Shown here: positions 1 through 11,548 of the stretch, one piece after another
Numbering within the stretch: position 1 is the stretch's first letter
Layout: each line of letters begins with the position of its first letter
Source: Ganoderma boninense
Taxonomy: Eukaryota; Basidiomycota; Agaricomycetes; Polyporales; Polyporaceae
Assembly: GCA_002900995.3 (NCBI GenBank)
Contig: CM035306.1
Location: 868,001-932,000 of the forward strand
Direction of reading: 5' to 3'
DNA: 64,000 nucleotides
Position numbers and translations under genes: made by a program
Notes under the pieces: model-generated
The model's input: only the letters and a program-made list of their open reading frames with translations
What the model was told of the DNA's origin: nothing
The model's database searches: none

Positions 1-299
1 CGGGTGCGATGGACACGAGCGATGATATGATTCCTGGACTCGGGGGTGGCATTCCGGGGTTGGGCGGGTTCGATGGAGGCGGTTCAGGGTCGGCGGGATC
101 TGTGGCAGGCAGGCAGAGCGGCCCGCTTCCCTCACAGGAAGACATGTTTGGACATGGAGACAGGGAACCTGAGACGTACGAGAGCAGGGGAGGTCGCGGG
201 AGGCGATGGGGCCGTGGTGGACACGGAGGGCATCGGGATGGAGGATATCGTGACGGGGGCGGTGGCTATGGCGGTGGGTCACGCCGTGGAAGATATTGA
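1..299 (+). CDS. C-terminal part of an RG/G-rich protein (gene continues left of window)
   Basis: The reading frame is open from the window edge and stops at 297-299. The visible C-terminus is Gly-rich (GLGGG, GLGGF) and ends in an RGG/RG tract with repeated GGHRDGGYRDGG-like units and a basic SRRGRY tail. Such tails are common in RNA-binding and nucleolar proteins, but no RNA-binding domain lies inside the window, so the function is not assigned. The methionine at position 9 is internal to the open frame and is probably not the start. The protein is about 99 codons here, truncated by the window. Confidence 0.6.
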   Translation, partial: GAMDTSDDMIPGLGGGIPGLGGFDGGGSGSAGSVAGRQSGPLPSQEDMFGHGDREPETYESRGGRGRRWGRGGHGGHRDGGYRDGGGGYGGGSRRGRY

Positions 300-854
300 T
301 GTGGTTTGTAGATGTGCTCTGTCGTTCTTATCAGGTTCTAATGAATCTATTCTTTCTAGGCCATGATGTTCATCGTCCTGTTTGTTAACCTCCGGTTCCG
401 TGTTTGACTGAAGATGCTTTCCTGGCGAATGGCAATGCACTATCAGCGCACTAAAGGCATAGCTGTGGGCTCCTACGGTGACTGGTGGCATGGAAGTCTG
501 ATAAAGTCCGTTGAATGAATCCGATCGGGATGTGATGGTCACATCCTCTTCCTGCACCAGGCTTAGATATCGAAGAGTGGGAACGGTTTCCATGCGCCGC
601 ACCCTATTTCCTCTCGTCCCTGTCTATCTCCAGTCGCCACTGACTACTTCCCTCCTTCACACACTATCCACAAAGCTTTTACAAGCCGTAAGCACCAAAT
701 TCGCCAGCAGCCACCTCTACAGTTCGAAGCTCCACCCAAGCTGGTACCCCCTCGCGGAGTTAGTGGCCGTCGGTTCTCCCTGGTGACTTGGTAAGTTTAC
801 AGTATTCGGAAGCCTTCTGCAGCCATTGACGTTGGGAGGAAGCTGCCCATCAAG
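300..854. other. Intergenic, no gene seen
   Basis: This stretch holds the 3' flank of the RG-rich gene and the 5' flank of the HET-domain gene. Short open frames here have no recognisable domain or splice structure. Confidence 0.5.
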
Positions 855-2921
855 ATGTGGCTCCTCAGTACTTCCCGTGCAGAGCTCTACTTCTTCGTGT
901 CTCCCCAAAGCGTGCCTGGAGGATATGCCATCCTTTCCCACGTCTGGGACCCGTCGAGCGAGCAGTCGTTCCAGAGCACCCAAGGCTTGCGCGTCTCCTG
1001 TGCCGAAACCGGTCTCAATCCCCGCGACCATGTTTCTGACAAAATCCGGGAATGCTGCAAGCTCGCGGAACAATACGGCCATGACTGGCTCTGGGTCGAC
1101 ACCTGCTGCATTGACAAGACCAGCAGCACCGAGCTCTCCGAAGCTGTCAACTCGATGTTCCGCTACTATTCCCTGGCCAACGTCTGCTACGCATTCCTCG
1201 CTGACGTCCCAACCGCTGGCATAGCGACCCTCAGTCAAGAAAAGTCCTCCTTCCGAACGAGTAGATGGCACAAGCGGGGATGGACGCTGCAGGAGCTCTT
1301 GGGGCCTCCTGTTCTATTCTTCGTGTCAGAGACTTGGGAGATTCTGGGATCGAAGGCAGAGCTCAACGACGTGCTGGAGGAGATCACGAGAGTTCCTTCC
1401 GGAGTCCTATTAAACCAGGAGAGGTTCAGCGACACCAGCATCGCACAGCGTATGTCTTGGGCCGCAGGCCGCGAGACGACGCGTCCAGAGGACGAGGCGT
1501 ACTGCCTCATGGGTATCTTCGGGGTCAACATGCCCACGTTATACGGCGAGGGCCGACGTGCGTTCCGAAGGCTCCAGCAGGAGATCATGAAGCAATGCGT
1601 CGATACGTCCCTCTTTGCATGGAGCAACACGCCGTCCGAAACTGTCCCGGACCTTGTCCGGATCGACCCGCGCCAACTGGGGGGCTGCCCCTCCGGCCGT
1701 GATATCACGATGTCGATACTCGTTTCTTGGCGAATTCGCCTTTGGACTTCGCCGGAGCGGCAGGAACGAAATGTGCTTTGATCGACCCCACCGGACTACA
1801 ACCTCTCGTTCGGTCTCGACTGGTAAGCATTCGAGTAAGAATTCTGCAGCAGGGCAGTAGAAGCTGATATTAGACCATCGGTCATACTAGTCAAACGTTG
1901 GCAGTGTCCTGCGGGCTAAAGCTTCCGAGTCAAAATCCAGCCCAGACGTACCAACATTCGAAATTAACCCCTACGGTGTGCGTGCGCACATCCCGCTGCT
2001 CCAGATCGAACACCTGCAACTGGGGATTTTATTTTCATACAAGGTTGACCCGGATTGTACGCACCAACAGCATCTCGCCCTCCTCCTCTCCCCATGCTCG
2101 GCTGAGCCGAACCCCATCCTTGAGTCATTCCCCCTCTATTGCATCGGCCTCCGCATAAAGTACCACCAGACGCCCCAGAATCTGGTGCTATTCCACCCCC
2201 GCACCGCACTCCTAGAGGGCGATTTAAAAAGCCTCCAGTTCTACGGAAGGACAGCAAAGTGGACAGACGTTTACATCCGCGACGATCCCCTACCCGAATC
2301 CGCCCTTTCTCCCACCACAATCGCGGCATGCCTCCGCTCAGGGGACGAAGTCGACCTCAAGCGCTACCTCTGGCTGAGCCAGCTGCTCCGGGTGAATTCT
2401 CACTTCCACTTCGCGTGGGACTCGATGGGACATCTCCTCCGCCGCGGATACTCATTGACCCTCTTTCAGCCCCACCAGGGCACGCTGGTTTTGGAAATGA
2501 AGGAGGCAGCACAGCCGGGCATATGGATTGTCCTCGGGCGCTGTCGACGCCGTGACGCAGAGGATGCTGTCTCGGGGCAGGTGCCGGCGTACCCGCACTG
2601 GTCCCGGCTGATCCTCCGCCCGACGGAACCGACCCGTTGCAGTCCACGGCTCATGACTGCGAGAGCGACCACATCCGCGACTGGTCGGGCATGGAGAGGA
2701 CGTTCAAGTACTATGACAACCATGGGTTCTATAGCGTGAAGCTGTCGTTCACCCCTGCCTTGGACGAGGTCCTGAAAATCCGCGTCTCGCCGATCAAGTC
2801 CATTCAACCGTTTCCCGAAGACCGCTTGTCCGCCTTCCCAGACCCTCCACGGGATCGTCGACATAGTGGTGTGGGGAAGCATAGTTTGGGGAAGCTGATG
2901 TTTCGTTGGCACTCCACATGA
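855..2921 (+). CDS. HET-domain (heterokaryon incompatibility-like) protein, structure partly unresolved
   Basis: The first exon (855-1781) encodes a HET domain. Visible motifs are YAILSHVW near residue 25, DWLWVDTCCIDK near residue 77, and the conserved stretch around GWTLQELLGP; after it come MSWAAGRETTRPEDEAYCLMGIF and YGEG. HET domains act in nonself recognition and cell death in filamentous fungi; some carry TIR-like catalytic folds. Downstream, frame 1978-2640 gives a HET-associated C-terminal part beginning near NPYGVRAHIPLLQ, and a third frame (about 2637-2921) gives DHIRDWSGMERTFKYYDN. Joining these requires at least one intron near 1781-1960 and either another intron or a frameshift near 2600-2650, which I could not settle. 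The gene may be decaying. The HET assignment is firm; the C-terminal model is not. Confidence 0.75.
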
Positions 2922-3279
2922 CATTCTCCACGCATCCATGATAGTACCACCATACCCTTGTGCCGCCACGAGAGTCTGGTCACTGCCCTAATGTACCCAT
3001 CTATCCATCTGTATCGAAAAAGATGAAGAGTTAATTTACCGTCCCTCTCAATGGATTGTTTGCGACGACATATCATTCAACTAGGAGAGACATGTCATGA
3101 CTCGCGATCCGGATTCAATGTTCGTGTCATTATATCAGTCAAACGACACGAAGAGTTACATCCAAAGTCCTATTGTCAGTCAAGAGAAGTCCATGTGTCA
3201 ATGTCCATCAAACATTCATGACCTGCAAGTTAGAAGCAGTTAGTACCAAAAGCAAATGTAAGCCAGAGACACATACCGT
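2922..3279. other. Convergent intergenic region
   Basis: This region lies between the plus-strand HET gene and the minus-strand cerato-platanin gene. It probably carries both 3' UTRs. No other feature is seen. Confidence 0.4.
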
Positions 3280-3720
3280 TCACAGTCCACAAAGGGAGCT
3301 ATCGACCATAGTCGCGATAGCGTCCACGCGTCCGATATCTACAGCCTGGCCGTTTGTGAGGTCATCCATCGCCTCGAGTGCGATGTTCCACGTGCCCGCC
3401 TCGGCGTGGTCGATCGCGAGGACGTTGATGCTCTTGCCGTTGTAGCTAAGCTGCCAGCACGTCCCGCACTGGTCGCTGTCCCAGCCCGGGATGACACCCG
3501 CGCCGCCGATGTACGGGAAGGACGGGAGGGAGTCGAACGTGCTGAAGCCCTTGTGGAGCAACCCGTTTGAGCCGTCCGAGCAGGCGGTGATCGCGAGCGA
3601 GTTCGAGCCGTTGTCGTACGTCTGGTCGTACGAGACGGAGACGGAGGAGGCAGTTGTCGCACCGAGCGCGCCAGGGAGGAAGGCGGCGAGGAGAGCAAGG
3701 GTGACGGTGGTGAACTGCAT
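3280..3720 (-). CDS. Cerato-platanin family secreted protein, copy 1
   Basis: A 146-residue single-exon gene. The start is set at the ATG complementary to 3718-3720 because it begins a clean signal peptide (MQFTTVTLALLAAFLPGALG). The upstream in-frame ATG at 3807 would bury that leader. The mature part shows the family pattern: SVSYDQTYDNG, TACSDGSNGLL, PYIGGAGVIPGW, the DQCGTCWQL cysteine pair, the SINVLAID strand and a C-terminal SSLCGL, giving the four conserved cysteines. Cerato-platanins are small cell-wall-associated double-psi beta-barrel proteins that bind chitin oligomers, loosen polysaccharides and can elicit plant defence. A paralogue lies at 26114-26603. Length and cysteine spacing fit the family. 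Confidence 0.93.
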   Translation of the reverse strand: MQFTTVTLALLAAFLPGALGATTASSVSVSYDQTYDNGSNSLAITACSDGSNGLLHKGFSTFDSLPSFPYIGGAGVIPGWDSDQCGTCWQLSYNGKSINVLAIDHAEAGTWNIALEAMDDLTNGQAVDIGRVDAIATMVDSSLCGL

Positions 3721-3833
3721 GGCGGAAGTGGAGGGAAAGAAGGATAGCGACGGCGAAGCGAAGGAGAAGGAAGTGTTCGAGGTCGAGAACGGTACGAAGT
3801 GCACCACTGGAGTTTGGCATTGGCCTCACTCAC

Positions 3834-3842
3834 CTTTTATAG
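3834..3842 (-). promoter_or_regulatory. TATA-like box of cerato-platanin copy 1
   Basis: On the minus strand this reads CTATAAAAG, about 115 nt upstream of the chosen ATG. It is a plausible core promoter element for a highly expressed secreted protein. It was found by inspection only. Confidence 0.5.
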
Positions 3843-5858
3843 CGGTCACCGATACTGTTGGGAAGCATCTGCACAGTAATTGGTGGACCATAGGAAACCT
3901 CGTCATGGGAAGTCACGGAGCGGACACTCCGTCGAGCACACCTATGCATCAACCTAGATGATGTTTCACAGAGTCGCCGAGTGGCAGATAAAGAAGCTAA
4001 GCTTACAGTCCTATCCATGGTGAGGGAGTCCAACGGCTATCCTTCGCCATCCGAGACGGCGGCCTTCACAAGCGAAGCCGTGAGCGGACCGCCATGGGAC
4101 CGCCATGGGCAGGCTTCGAGTGCCGCTTCAAGGTTCGGACGTAACGGGCCCCTGCGCGCCCCACAGCCAGCTCAAGAGATTAAAAGAGACGGTCGACATA
4201 CACCGTCGGCGTCGATGTCTCGAGCTTCCGATGAGCCATATGTAGCCTCACGGAGAACGTTCCCCGGAACATGTGTGAACGCTCCGACACCTTCGGAGGC
4301 GGAATATGAAGTGGTATACTGTAACGGGCGGCCTGCCGCCGCGAGGTCGAAACGAGACGAAACCAAGGCTATATTCGAGATACGAAAGATGAGTACAGCG
4401 AGGGGGCAAGCAGACCAGCCCGAGACCTGTGTTGGTTCGTCGAAGAGAGACTGAATGTATCGTAGCCGACTAATCTAACGTGACCGGATCATAGAGTCAC
4501 GGCGAGCGTAACGGGGGCCGTTACATATACTATGCCCAGCTAGTAGAAACGGCGAGGTAAACATCGAGTACATCCATAGAAGATGTGGTGTGCACTTACT
4601 TACGCAGAGTCCATACCTCTAGTCTAGATCTACAACTTGAAACTTGAACATGAAAGCATCTCTTACGGTGTAAGCACCAAGGACAACGCCCGACCTCGGA
4701 GGTGGCGAGAGTTCGGAGTTCTGATCCCGACATTCTCCGAACCCCATCGCCCACGGGCGCTCCGAATCGCCTTGCGGGCTAGTAAATAAGTATAAGGTTC
4801 CTCCTCGTCACTCACGATCTGGGCTTTCTGAGGTCGTATCATCATGGAAGAAAACACTTCGAGTAAGCAGAACGAGAGGCATAGTCATAATATATGCATT
4901 ATGATTAACACGGGTTCTTCATAGCCCTGCTCGTTGTCAAAATTCTCGTGTCGAGGACTCAGACACTCGCAGGTGATACTAGTAGAGAGGCCGCGGGATC
5001 TGAGAAAGGTATGTAAATAAGTGTGGGCATTGCAGTGTTCGCAAAGCTATACTGGCATTGAACATCCTGGGAGCTGGCCATTCGTAACTCACCATCGGAT
5101 CCGATGGATTCGGTTGTTGTGGTCCCTTGACGTGCCAATTGAACAAACTCACTCGAAACACTCTGATGTTGGGTCATTTTAGACCGGAGGAGGAGGTGGC
5201 GGAGAAGGGGGGACGAAGGGCGATCGCAATACATGGCGCGTGTCTCTCATCTCGTTGCAGCCCACCGACACCCTCCATTAATTGACGTATTGCAGCAGCA
5301 GCATTGAACAATACCATAGTTAGTCAAATCCTGCGCACAAGCCCTGAGGAGCAAGGCACGCGCAATGGGAACCCGACCCTATCAACCAGGGACTACCGTC
5401 GCACAAGCCAGGAGACTCGACAAGCTACAGTTCCCCCGTATTCAAGACAAAGCGCCGCGCTCGGCGCCAGATTGCCGCCACAATGTGCGGCTTCTGAACT
5501 GGCCACCGCCCAGTGGCAACGCCTCCCTTCGTCCTCGGCAACCTTTGCTTTTGTAGGCCAAACAGGGAATATCGTTGGAATAAGTATCGCCATCAAGTAT
5601 AACGACTACCCCAATCGCATGATTGGAGAACATGGTTGATTGGGCCACCCCGCCGGAAAGTCTGATTATCCGCCATCGATCCAATTGTTGTCGTCTCAAT
5701 GCGGTAACAAGGATGGCCGTCCCCTTCCTATTGCAGCATTCCCTTATAGGCCCAGGCGCGGGTCCAACGACCGGCCATTGCACTACTACTGCTCTTACCA
5801 CAACTCTCCTCCCGACGTCCTCTTCATTCTATCTCAGCTTTGAATTTCGCTCTCTGGA
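3843..5858. other. Two-kilobase stretch without a supported gene
   Basis: Open frames exist (for example 3981-4454 on plus, 157 codons) but show no domain, signal peptide or spliced continuation. A near-perfect short tandem unit, GACCGCCATGG, occurs at about 4087-4106, and a GTAACGG motif recurs near 4141, 4321 and 4508. I see no transposon ends. Part of the right side is the FunK1 promoter. Confidence 0.4.
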
Positions 5859-8454
5859 ATGCAAGCCAAAACACACCTCGCCTACAACACGTTCTTGGAC
5901 ACCTTCTGGCCTGTCCCCACCGCCTCCAATGACCCCCTTCTCCGCCGACACCCTCCACCCAACCACTACACCCATCGAGCATTCCGCCAAACGGTCGCGA
6001 AAGCCTCTGAACGCCACAAACGCACTCCTGGAGAGTACATGGTACGTCGCAGCCCACTCTACGCGTGTATGTCGCGTCCCATGGACCTAACCACATCAAC
6101 CAACCAGCAATGGTTGGTCACCAAGCTCAAGCTCTGCCCCAAACATTCGCTCTCCCTCGACACCACGCCACTCAATGGCAAGCCCGAGTGGGGCCACATG
6201 GAGCCCCTCGACGATCCGCGCCCCGCATGGGCCCGCCCACAGGTACTCTTCCTCTTCGTCAAGGACTCGCAGTCGCCCGGCCCGAGCGAGCTCTACCGGC
6301 ACCGCGACGTGCTCGCCAAGGCGCAGCACCAGTTCAACGTGCAGCAGCTCACCGCCGTCTTCGTCGTCGTCGTCGGCCACGACTTCGTGCAGCCCATGCG
6401 CGTCGACCGCGCCGGCGCCGTCCTCGCCTGGCCCGAGAACTACGTGCGCGACCCCGCCGTGCTCCCGCACCTCTTTTGGCGCCTCTCCGTCCTCACCGAC
6501 GCGCAGCTCGGGCTCGACCCAACAGCAGCCCCCGTCCTCCGTGGGGACCCCCACTACGAGTTGATGCAGAGCATCGCGGAACGACATGACGACGCCGACA
6601 TTCCTTGGGAGGACGGCGCGGCGGTGCCGCCAGTGTCGTCCGATGAACCCATGAAGCTGCAGAGTTGGAGGCACGAGCGGAGCTGGTTCCGGACAATGCT
6701 GGACCCCGTCGATGATACAGAGGACTTCAAGCGCGACAGGCCGCTCTGGAGGCTCAGCGTGCCCAACGACGAGGACCCTGATGTGCCGCGCGAGTTCCTC
6801 GTCGGCTCCCCGCTGTCGTACCGTGGATCCAAGACTTGGCCGATCGACGAGCGCAACACCCGCGTCTATGTCGCGTACGACTTGACGGGACAGAAGTTCG
6901 TGTGTCTGAAGGACTCGTGGAGGGAGGTCGAGACGGAGGGGTTCGTGTTGGAGCGCGAGGGCGAGGTTCTCAAGAAGTTGAACGACGCTGGCGTTCCGTT
7001 CGTCCCGACTCTGGTGTGTGAGGCCGATTTACCTGGGCAAGAGACGCGGACGCCGGAGTTCTGGAGCGAGTGGGACGGCTTTCCGGACAAGGAGGAGCCG
7101 ACGAGGTTGACGCATTATCGTATGGTGACCGAGGAGATTTGTATAATGCTCTCCGAAGTCCCGGATAGCCGGATATTGGTGTCGGTCATTCACGACTGCG
7201 TCGTTGGTGAGTCCTCGTCCAGATGGTCAGGTGTTATGCACAATTCTAACAGCGCATCTTATAGCACACGCTGCAGCTACGGAACGCTGTGGACTCCTCC
7301 ATGGTGACATCAGCTACAACAACATTCTCATTTGCCCTACCGTCGACCGGACAACAAACACCGTGAAGTGGCGAGGGATGCTCATGGACTGGGAGTTCCC
7401 CAGACTCGCGCCAACCCACAAGGACAGTGGCACTCCTCGACCACACGGCAGGGTATGTTGTCCGCTCCGTCTCCCCTCTGTCCCGTGCTCACGCGATGTT
7501 CCGTCCACCCAGCGTTCCTGGAAGTTCACCTCGCTCGCGTACATGCACGCCTCCGACCGCGCGCTCACCGTAGGCGACGAGCTCGAGTCCTTCTTCTACG
7601 TCCTCCTCTACACCGCCGTGCGCCACCTCCCGAGCAACGTGCGCTCCCCGGACGCCCCCAAGGGCTTCCTCGACGTGTTCTTCTCCACCGATCCCTCCAA
7701 GGATGCGCCGTGTGGCTGGGGCGTGTCGCCGTCGAAGCAGCTCGCGCTGCGCCAGGCGCGGATCCTGTGCCCCGGTCCCCCCAAGGACGACCTGCGGTTC
7801 TTCTCGCGGCGCCTCCGCGCGGGTGAGAAGCCCGGGCCCAAAGCCGAGCCGCTCGACGCCGCGTTTAACGCGCTGCTGCAGGAGTACCTCGCGTGGTGCC
7901 ACGCGGCCTACGTGCGCAGCGACGCGGGGCGCGCCCCGCGGCGCAACCTCCCGAGGACGTACCGGAGCCCGGCGGTGGAGGGGCGCGACTTGGACGAGCT
8001 CGCGCGCAAGATGGAGGGGCACGAGGCGTTGAAGTCGCTCTTCGAGGACGCGCTGAAGGGGTGGCCGGAAAAGCAGGACGACCCCGGGACGGTCGTCAAG
8101 AGCGAGCCGGGCGAGGAGGAGGTGCCCGCGGAGGAGTTCTGGAAGACGATGGCGCAGATGGGCGGGGCTGGAGAGGGGACTGAGGTCGCCGGAGCGGCGA
8201 ATGTGGAGGAGGAACATGGGAGGAAGTTGCCGACGAGGGCGCGGCAGGATTGTGTGAAGGGTAAGGAGGAGGAGGGACCGACGGCGAAGGCGCACGCAGG
8301 GAGGCGAGCGAAGCGTGCGCATGATGGGGAAGTCGCGCTTGCCGTACAGGAGGAGGACGTGGTGAGGCGTCCTATACGAGCTTCACGGCGCATTAGAGGA
8401 GAGCCTGCCCCCGTTCCGGAGGAGCTTCCTGTTAAGCGTCGGCGTCATCGATAG
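5859..8454 (+). CDS. FunK1-type fungal protein kinase, copy 1
   Basis: Four exons: 5859-6041, 6108-7206, 7265-7452 and 7513-8454. They sum to 2,412 nt (803 aa) in frame, with GT-AG introns of 66, 58 and 60 nt. The N-terminal FLDTFWP motif is typical of the basidiomycete FunK1 family. Kinase-like features are LCLKD-type lysine context at VCLKDSW, the catalytic loop LLHGDISYNNILI, and the metal-binding position LMDWEFP, where DWE stands in place of DFG. The DELESFFYVLLYTAVR helix is a family hallmark. The C-terminal 120 residues are charged and end in a basic KRRRHR, possibly a nuclear signal (inference). FunK1 genes expand in multicellular mushrooms and their substrates are unknown. The second copy at 55098 has the same intron positions and an identical 183-nt first exon. 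Confidence 0.88.
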
Positions 8455-9086
8455 ACTGGTGTTTGTATCCCCGATTTTTGGCCCAACTCGGTGCAGAAAC
8501 GTGAACTATCTTCGCTGTCCCCTGGCTTGTCTTCCCTCGATTCCTTTGGCGTTGACAGCATCAAACTTAGAACGGCGTATTCAACGTGCGCCGCGGGGCA
8601 ACAACTTGAACAAGATCGACTGTTTTTTCGGACTTGCAAGTTGCCAACCGTTCCGCAACTTTCTGATCAATTCCGGCCCCGGCCCGGAGCAGGCATTTCC
8701 CGGATTCACCACTGCCCGGCAGGAGGTACCTGCTCTCTTCCTATTATGCACATGTATCTCGCCCCCAATGCCCTCAACTTTGCATCTCTCCGCCTATTGG
8801 ACGCACCAAGACCAAGTCATCATGGTGATCACAATTTCGTCTGGATGGATGGCAGCCGCCAACTCACGTATCGTTAGAGAAATGGGGACGAGCTTTACCG
8901 CCCCATCCATAGTGTGGAGCTGTACTCGGGTCAACAGGGCAGTACCTGAAGGTTAGTCCGCGCTCAGCTCATCCACTCGCACTGGCTGTCTAGCAACAGG
9001 ACGTCGTTCGTTTTTCAAGTCGAACATCATCGTGTGGGGAAAGGACTCCAGCGCGGCTTCGTTCATCGTCATCACTCGAGTCCAGA
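8455..9086. other. Intergenic, duplicated upstream region of DUF6533-type gene 1
   Basis: The part from about 8690 to 9080 resembles 12840-13300: both share GTCTGGATGGA, GCAGCCGCC and GGCTGTCTAGCA-like stretches at similar distances from the start. The promoter was therefore duplicated along with the downstream gene. Confidence 0.5.
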
Positions 9087-10933
9087 ATGGCAGTCCAACC
9101 TGACGTCACCGCCGAGGAAGTGATAGCCCTCTACCGACCTGCAACCTAGTGAGTGAGTCCTTGTTAACTTGGACGGCTTCGAGCATCAAACCGCAGATTA
9201 GTTTCGTAGGCGAAGCCTGCTCGGTTTCAGCCCTCGGCAAGTCTTCAAAAATCGTGGCGGCGTATTGCCGACGGGCTCACATTGCGGCCCGCACCCCTAG
9301 CGTTTGTTGTTTACGACTGGCTGGTGACGCTGTCCCGTGAGATAGACCTGTTCTGGACAGGAAAAACTCGACTTCTGCCGGCAATGTTGTACTTCACCAA
9401 CAAGTACCTCAATTTGCTCTCGTCCATCGTGAGCACATTTCAGATGGCTCCGCTATCCGATAAGGTGCGTTAGTCTTCTCGGATGGTAAATGCCGTGATC
9501 CAACTTGACTCCAAATATCACAGAGGTGCGTACGACAGGAATTGTTATTATAACACCATGACACTGATATCATTCGACCATAGTTGCACGCAGACAGCCT
9601 TCGTTATTCGCTTATTATTATATCTATCCCTCATCCCTCCAGCAGGTATGTCTTGTTTTGTATTCACTATTGCCGTAGCGCAGTATTTGGAGCATTCTAA
9701 CTGATGCTACGCCTTCAGGGTTCACGGCATTGCGGGCATATGCTCTGACTCGTTCTTGGTGGCTCTGTGCTCTAGTTTTTCTTCTCTTGATTGCCCAGTT
9801 TGTTGTCAATATGGTGCGCCGCATCTTGGTTCTCATTGGTACACGGTCTCCGAATCAAGGCACTCCCCAGATACCATTGATCTGGATCCGTGTCTTCGGC
9901 TTTCACTCCTCCGTGTGGGGATGCGTAACCGGCATTCTCTTCCTCCCTTCAAGTCCCCGCGGCCAACTGTACGCAGAAATTGCATCCTTTTGTGGTGGCG
10001 GCACTAATCCCGTCCTAGGTGTTCGTCAGGCCCCTCGCTTTCGAGTCGGGGCGGGGGAATATTATTGACATTTACCAACAGTTCTCGTCGTGAACCGGGT
10101 ACCGGCTATCGTCGCCGACCTGATACTCGTCGTCGTCACCTGGAGGTTGCTGCCTGCATCGGTCATCAGGATCTACAATGTCTCGACCGAAAGCTGGAAA
10201 TTCCAAGGACTTGCATGCGTGATGCTACGCAATGGTACGCCCGCGTGTGCATTTTGATCATGGCTTCTGCTGAGGGGTTTGCGCACATGCAGGTATCATG
10301 TACTTCTTGTGAGCTTGTTACAGCGCTTCCGAGTCCGTATGCTCACATACCCCATCACGACGCAAGCGTCTTGTCGATGCTGAACGTACTGCAGCTCGTT
10401 CTCACTCTTGGATACCCCGTAAGTTGATGATACTTTACCCGGAGTCTTATCCTTCATTTCCGTACCTCCTACGCGTCCTAGGCGGTGCCGGACGGACTCT
10501 TCTCTTACGTATGGTACTTCACATTTCCGTACGTTAGGTTTTTTGCACGGAAGTAGTACTCATGCAACCATGCTGATCTGCTCTCCACACTAGGCTTTCC
10601 TCGATCCTCGTGTCCCATTTTCTCCTGGAGCTCCAAGAGGCGTACCAGAGGTCAACCGCTGGGCTTGCCACAGAAGACCTCTCAGGCGCTTCACAGGGGG
10701 GCCGAAGTTCTATCAACTTTGCACTTGGGTCGGTTGGCGCCACGACAAGTCCCGTTGCTGACCATATCGAGGAGGAATATGATCAGGCTGCACTGGATGA
10801 CCACTTACTGGAGACGGAGGGTGTCCCCCAGCGCGAAAGCGATCCGGTTGATCAGTCGCGGGTTGAGGATGCTTCCGAGATCATGGAAGTCCCGCGGTGG
10901 GAAGGAGGAAGCGGAGAGACCGTCCGAGCCTAG
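9087..10933 (+). CDS. DUF6533-type multipass membrane protein, tandem copy 1
   Basis: A multi-exon gene; exact exon borders are not resolved throughout. The start at 9087 (MAVQPDV) is chosen because it aligns with copy 2, both leading into VIALYRPA. The next recognisable block is FVVYDWLVTLSREIDLFW, the DUF6533 signature in the first membrane segment. It is followed by FTALRAYALTRSWW, a hydrophobic VFLLLIAQFVV segment, and VNRVPAIVADLILVVVTW. The cytosolic tail begins SHFLLELQEAY and is acidic, ending at 10933. Family members are predicted seven-helix proteins of unknown function, abundant in Agaricomycetes; a receptor-like role has been suggested but is unproven. Stop-containing stretches between blocks are read as introns. 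If they are not spliced, the copy would be decaying. Confidence 0.7.
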
Positions 10934-11548
10934 ACCGTCCTGTGAAGCATTCAAGCTTGCCGCTCGTAATCTGCTGAACGCACAATTAGCCTTTTATCAA
11001 CGTCCTTGTCTGTTCCATAGTGTTCACGGACGAGGACCACAATTTTTGCATGGGCAAGATCTACTGTACCGCTATCATGAACTTGCAATTGGACCACTGG
11101 AGGCAGGTATCCGAGTCGGACAATGTACGCCATACTCCCTGAAACGGCGGTAAATACAATCAGCGCATATCTGTAACGCGTACGGTTCGTACTAGTTTAT
11201 TTATCCAACGAGTGTACAAAATGAGCTGAGGGACGATCACTCGCCTTCACAACCTGAGAGAGTAAGTACTATAAATCCTGAGACTCAGAGGACTGAGAAC
11301 TGATTTACTCAGAGGACCCTCGCAGTCGCCGTCGGCGGCCAACTGGGCGGGCCGGACGCCCTCGCGTCCCTCGCCATCGTCATGCTCCCCCACACACATG
11401 TTCGAGGTGTGGGCTCCTTGAGACTTGAGGCTGCAATCTGAGTACAGGCTACTTAACCACCGCGACCCACCGCAAGGCCTTCCAACTCCCCCATCTTCCT
11501 TCCTAACACCCTTGTACTACTTCTCAGCCTTAACTCGGAATTTCGGAC
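10934..11548. other. Intergenic, no gene seen
   Basis: This holds the 3' flank of DUF6533-type gene 1 and the 5' flank of the methyltransferase gene. No recognisable feature is visible. Confidence 0.4.

Noticed and set aside
3981..4454. A 157-codon plus-strand frame
   Set aside because: No recognised motif, no introns, polar low-information sequence in a gene-poor region.
9741..10020. Possible tRNA gene from a TTCGAGTC-like stretch near 10038
   Set aside because: No matching D-arm or acceptor stem; it lies within the membrane protein gene region.
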